From contig NC_088308.1 of NCBI RefSeq assembly GCF_910592395.1, positions 25,869,501 through 25,933,500 of the forward strand: 64,000 nt of DNA, given 5' to 3'. The position numbers were made by a program, and so were the translations under genes. Source of the DNA: Lineus longissimus. Its lineage: Eukaryota; Nemertea; Pilidiophora; Heteronemertea; Lineidae. Positions 61,801-64,000 of the stretch are shown here, piece by piece. The notes under the pieces are model-generated. The model ran no database searches. It saw nothing but the letters and a program-made list of their open reading frames with translations, and had not been told where the DNA came from. Positions within the stretch are counted from its first letter, which is position 1; each line of letters begins with the position of its first letter.

Positions 61801-64000
61801 CCTTTAGCAACAAAGCTTCATTGTGTTCTGTATTGTAATTGTTTATTGGTTGAAAAGAGTGTGTGCTTTTTTTGAAATTATCTTATTCTCCCTTCTGCTG
61901 AATTCATTCCTTTTGATGGCTTTATACAGTTACAGGAGTCAACCATAAAAAAGGTATACAATGTTTTTTGTTTTGTTTTGAAAATGTTGATAATTATGGA
62001 TAACCCCTGGTGGAAAGTTTCGAGTAGAAAATAGTATAACAGTAGTTTCAAACTAGTTTAGACTATAGAGATTATTCCTTCCTCAGGGGATTTGTATAGT
62101 ACTTGGCTGCCATTTAAATAACATTTTGAAGAAAGGTAGAGGCTATACAGTACTGAAATTATAAGTGGTAGGTGGTGCACTTTGCAAACATTAACAGGTA
62201 ACAACAAATCTGACAAAAAAGGCGGAGATTATTGTTTCACCTGCTTCGTCACTTTTCTCAAGTTCATTTTCTCTTTTTTTTTCTCTCACTATTTTAGCTC
62301 GGGCTGCTGATGTCTACCAGACAGATTACTATGACATTGCGGCCAGAGTTGAGTTGGTGAGTGCATACAACAGAGTATGAGACTAAGACTAAGAGGGTTG
62401 CCTCTATACATTTTTAAAAGAGGCACGCTCACGATAATGAAAAACTCAATGAAATTTGGAACATGCCCAAAATCAGTATGTTTTTAGGTAGTTAGTGTAG
62501 ACTAGACATGTGCAGAAATGCAGTTCCCAAAACAATACTGCATAAGTTCGATCCATGCCTGTGGACAAGAGATGTGCAGATGTGCAGTTCCCAAAGCAAC
62601 ACTGCATAATTTGGATCCAGGCCTGTGGACTAGACATGTGCAGAAATGCAGTTCCCAAAACAACACTGCATAAATTCGATCCAGGCCTATATTTATTGTT
62701 TACTCAAGCTGTTTGTATTTTTCCTTCTTGAGCATGTGCGTGACATCGACCTAATTAACCCACTACCATTTCAGGGTCAGATGGCCTCATTGTTCTTCAA
62801 TAAAGGTATGTATGCATCATTAGGTCATGTCATTAACCCTTACACGATGCATGTTTCTCTGTTAAAAAGACATGAAATTGGTTGACAGAGGTGGTCCTCA
62901 ATTCAGAGGCATTTGACCTTACTACGGAGGTTAAATTGAAATGACCAATTTGGGGCCAATATCAGTGTCCCTTGGTGTAGAGGCTGTCCATTTGGCGGAG
63001 CTGTACCACTGTTTTGATCTCTGTGGAAGGATCAGTATCAAGGATAACAGTGTCCTTCATTGTATGGTCTTTCTTAATACTTTCAAATAGAAGATACTTG
63101 TAGAGGTCAATTTTAACGCAGTTACCACATCTAGACCTTTTGTGATTATGATTATGATTAGTGAATCTCGTTTAAATTTACATTTTGCAGTTGGTGTCAA
63201 TCTGTTCTACATCTGCCTGGCTATCTATCTGTATGGTGATCTTGCAATCTATGCTGCTGCAGTGCCAAAGTCGCTTAGGGATGCTGTTTGGTGAGTTATC
63301 AAAGTTATTGATTTATTTGTCAATGGTTTCTTTAAATGTACCAAAAAGTTGTAAGAAAAGTGCTGAGTGTTGTCACTGTTGGGGAATTACTTGACTAAAC
63401 TCTTTCATTCTAATTCTGATAAACTAGCACATGATTGTTTGGACTATAACTGAAAGTTGTCTATCGCAGTAACATCCATTTCTTGAGAAAAACAGCAACA
63501 CCAGGTAACCAGACTTGAAAATGAAAGAGATCTCAACATTTGTCTCTGCTGTGATATACTTCATGATCTTCTGATAAATATTTCAACATTTCAGTACCTA
63601 CCAAGGAGTGAATGACAGTTTCTGTAATCCTAATCGTACGGTGCAAGACAGTGATTTGTGTTGGGAAGGTGTGGAGAGTGTGGACAGAATGAATGCCTAC
63701 AGGATATTTGTGGTGAGCTAACGACACCAATAAAATACTCAGTGGGAAAGCAGATGTCCAATGAATTGTTAGATTAGCCCTGGCAATGATATGGGTACAT
63801 GTAGACATAACTAAAGGCGACACCATGCTCATAACCAGGCCAGTTGGCCAAGCTAGTAGTCGGGACTGGGTTCTCATGTGGCATATTTTCACTGATCAAA
63901 TGATTCTATCTTTCAGGCTGTATTTAGTCTACTGCTCGGACCCTTTTTCTTCTTCAATGTACAGAAGACCAAGTATCTGCAATATTTCACAACAGTGATG
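58850..64000 (+). CDS. TMEM104: Transmembrane protein 104 (TMEM104), 3' end outside the window
   Basis: Exons 58850-58894, 59337-59458, 59799-59883, 60567-60627, 61412-61462, 61930-61953, 62298-62356, 62775-62805, 63191-63290, 63595-63712 and 63917-64000+ keep one frame of about 260 residues. TMEM104 is a multi-pass protein of the amino acid transporter (AAAP/SLC38-like) fold, with an unsettled substrate. MAGDITEAGASYSQGVGLIF, NLIVGTGALTMPYAFSQSGW, TFVIETMAAANA, VELGQMASLFFNKVGVNLFY, YLYGDLAIYAAAVP, CWEGVESVDRMNAYRIF and LLLGPFFFFNVQKTKYLQ match human TMEM104 in order. The first three TM helices fall in exons 2, 3 and 9. The hydrophilic loop between residues about 85 and 150 uses several very small exons (24-61 nt) and is poorly conserved. 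The intron after exon 3 uses a GC donor (CAG|GCAAGT). The gene runs off the right edge. Confidence 0.92.
59208..60060. repeat. Pair of direct repeats in two TMEM104 introns
   Basis: A segment of about 65 bp occurs at 59215-59279 and again at 59995-60060 in the same orientation with a few differences (shared GTTTGTGTGCAATTGATGCA, then CTCCTTTGCAGAAAGCTCTT). One copy is in intron 1, the other in intron 3. They probably are parts of a dispersed repeat. Confidence 0.75.
62498..62693. repeat. Three tandem copies of a 64-bp unit in a TMEM104 intron
   Basis: ATGTGCAGA occurs at 62508, 62572 and 62636 with exact 64-bp period. Each copy continues with a TGCAGTTCCCAAA word, CACTGCATAA and TCGATCCA(G/T)GCCT-like words. 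Copies differ at only a few sites. Confidence 0.85.
62885..63012. mobile_element. Degraded MITE fragment in a TMEM104 intron
   Basis: GACAGAGGTGGTCCTCAATT, GAGGTTAAATTGAAATGACC and AATTTGGGGCCAATATCAGT echo the interior of the 46230-46407 element, ending near a GAGCTGTACCACTG-like terminus. Confidence 0.55.

Overview
This is a window of animal nuclear DNA: intron-split genes with GT-AG junctions, AATAAA poly(A) signals, and orthologues of conserved metazoan proteins. It is probably a marine invertebrate. Frequent TAGGCCTA-like words and the character of the proteins hint at an echinoderm or hemichordate, but this is a weak inference and the species cannot be fixed from the sequence. I assembled the gene models by hand from splice sites and protein similarity. 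Every multi-exon model listed keeps one open frame across all its junctions.

Layout. 0.3-2.85 kb (+): 3' part of a class-III PLP phospho-lyase gene (ETNPPL/PHYKPL family). 3.3-6.1 kb (-): complete NTAN1, 9 exons, tail-to-tail with the former. 7.1-8.7 kb (+): RPSA, ribosomal protein uS2, head-to-head with NTAN1. 10.3-11.2 kb (-): intronless two-pass membrane protein. 14.1-17.5 kb (-): intronless 1162-aa protein with a disordered N-terminal half and a coiled-coil C-terminal part. 22.0-25.0 kb (-): DXO decapping exoribonuclease, 7 exons. 25.6-26.6 kb (-): intronless membrane-anchored FkbM-like methyltransferase. 27.9-28.2 kb (+): single-exon PLAC8-family protein. 28.2-40.7 kb: gene-poor, with transposon remnants, minisatellites and clustered hairpins. 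41.0-47.1 kb (-): NRDE2, 10 exons. 47.5-51.9 kb (+): ADAP-type ArfGAP, 9 exons, head-to-head with NRDE2. 56.6-58.5 kb (-): NAT9, 6 exons. 58.9-64.0 kb (+): TMEM104, head-to-head with NAT9 and running off the right edge.

Most genes are housekeeping genes and there is no sign of a dedicated multigene system. Several act in related processes: NTAN1 (N-degron pathway), RPSA (translation), DXO (5'-end RNA quality control) and NRDE2 (nuclear exosome control), but I see nothing that links them beyond position. The NAT9-TMEM104 head-to-head pair also exists in human and looks like ancient microsynteny.

The accessory content is transposon-derived and repetitive: a TA-flanked 178-bp MITE beside a splice donor in NRDE2, related fragments at four other places, a 646-bp element with long inverted arms, a cluster of three hairpins near 39 kb, several minisatellites, and a 26-bp G run in a DXO intron. 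I did not find a convincing undescribed biological system.
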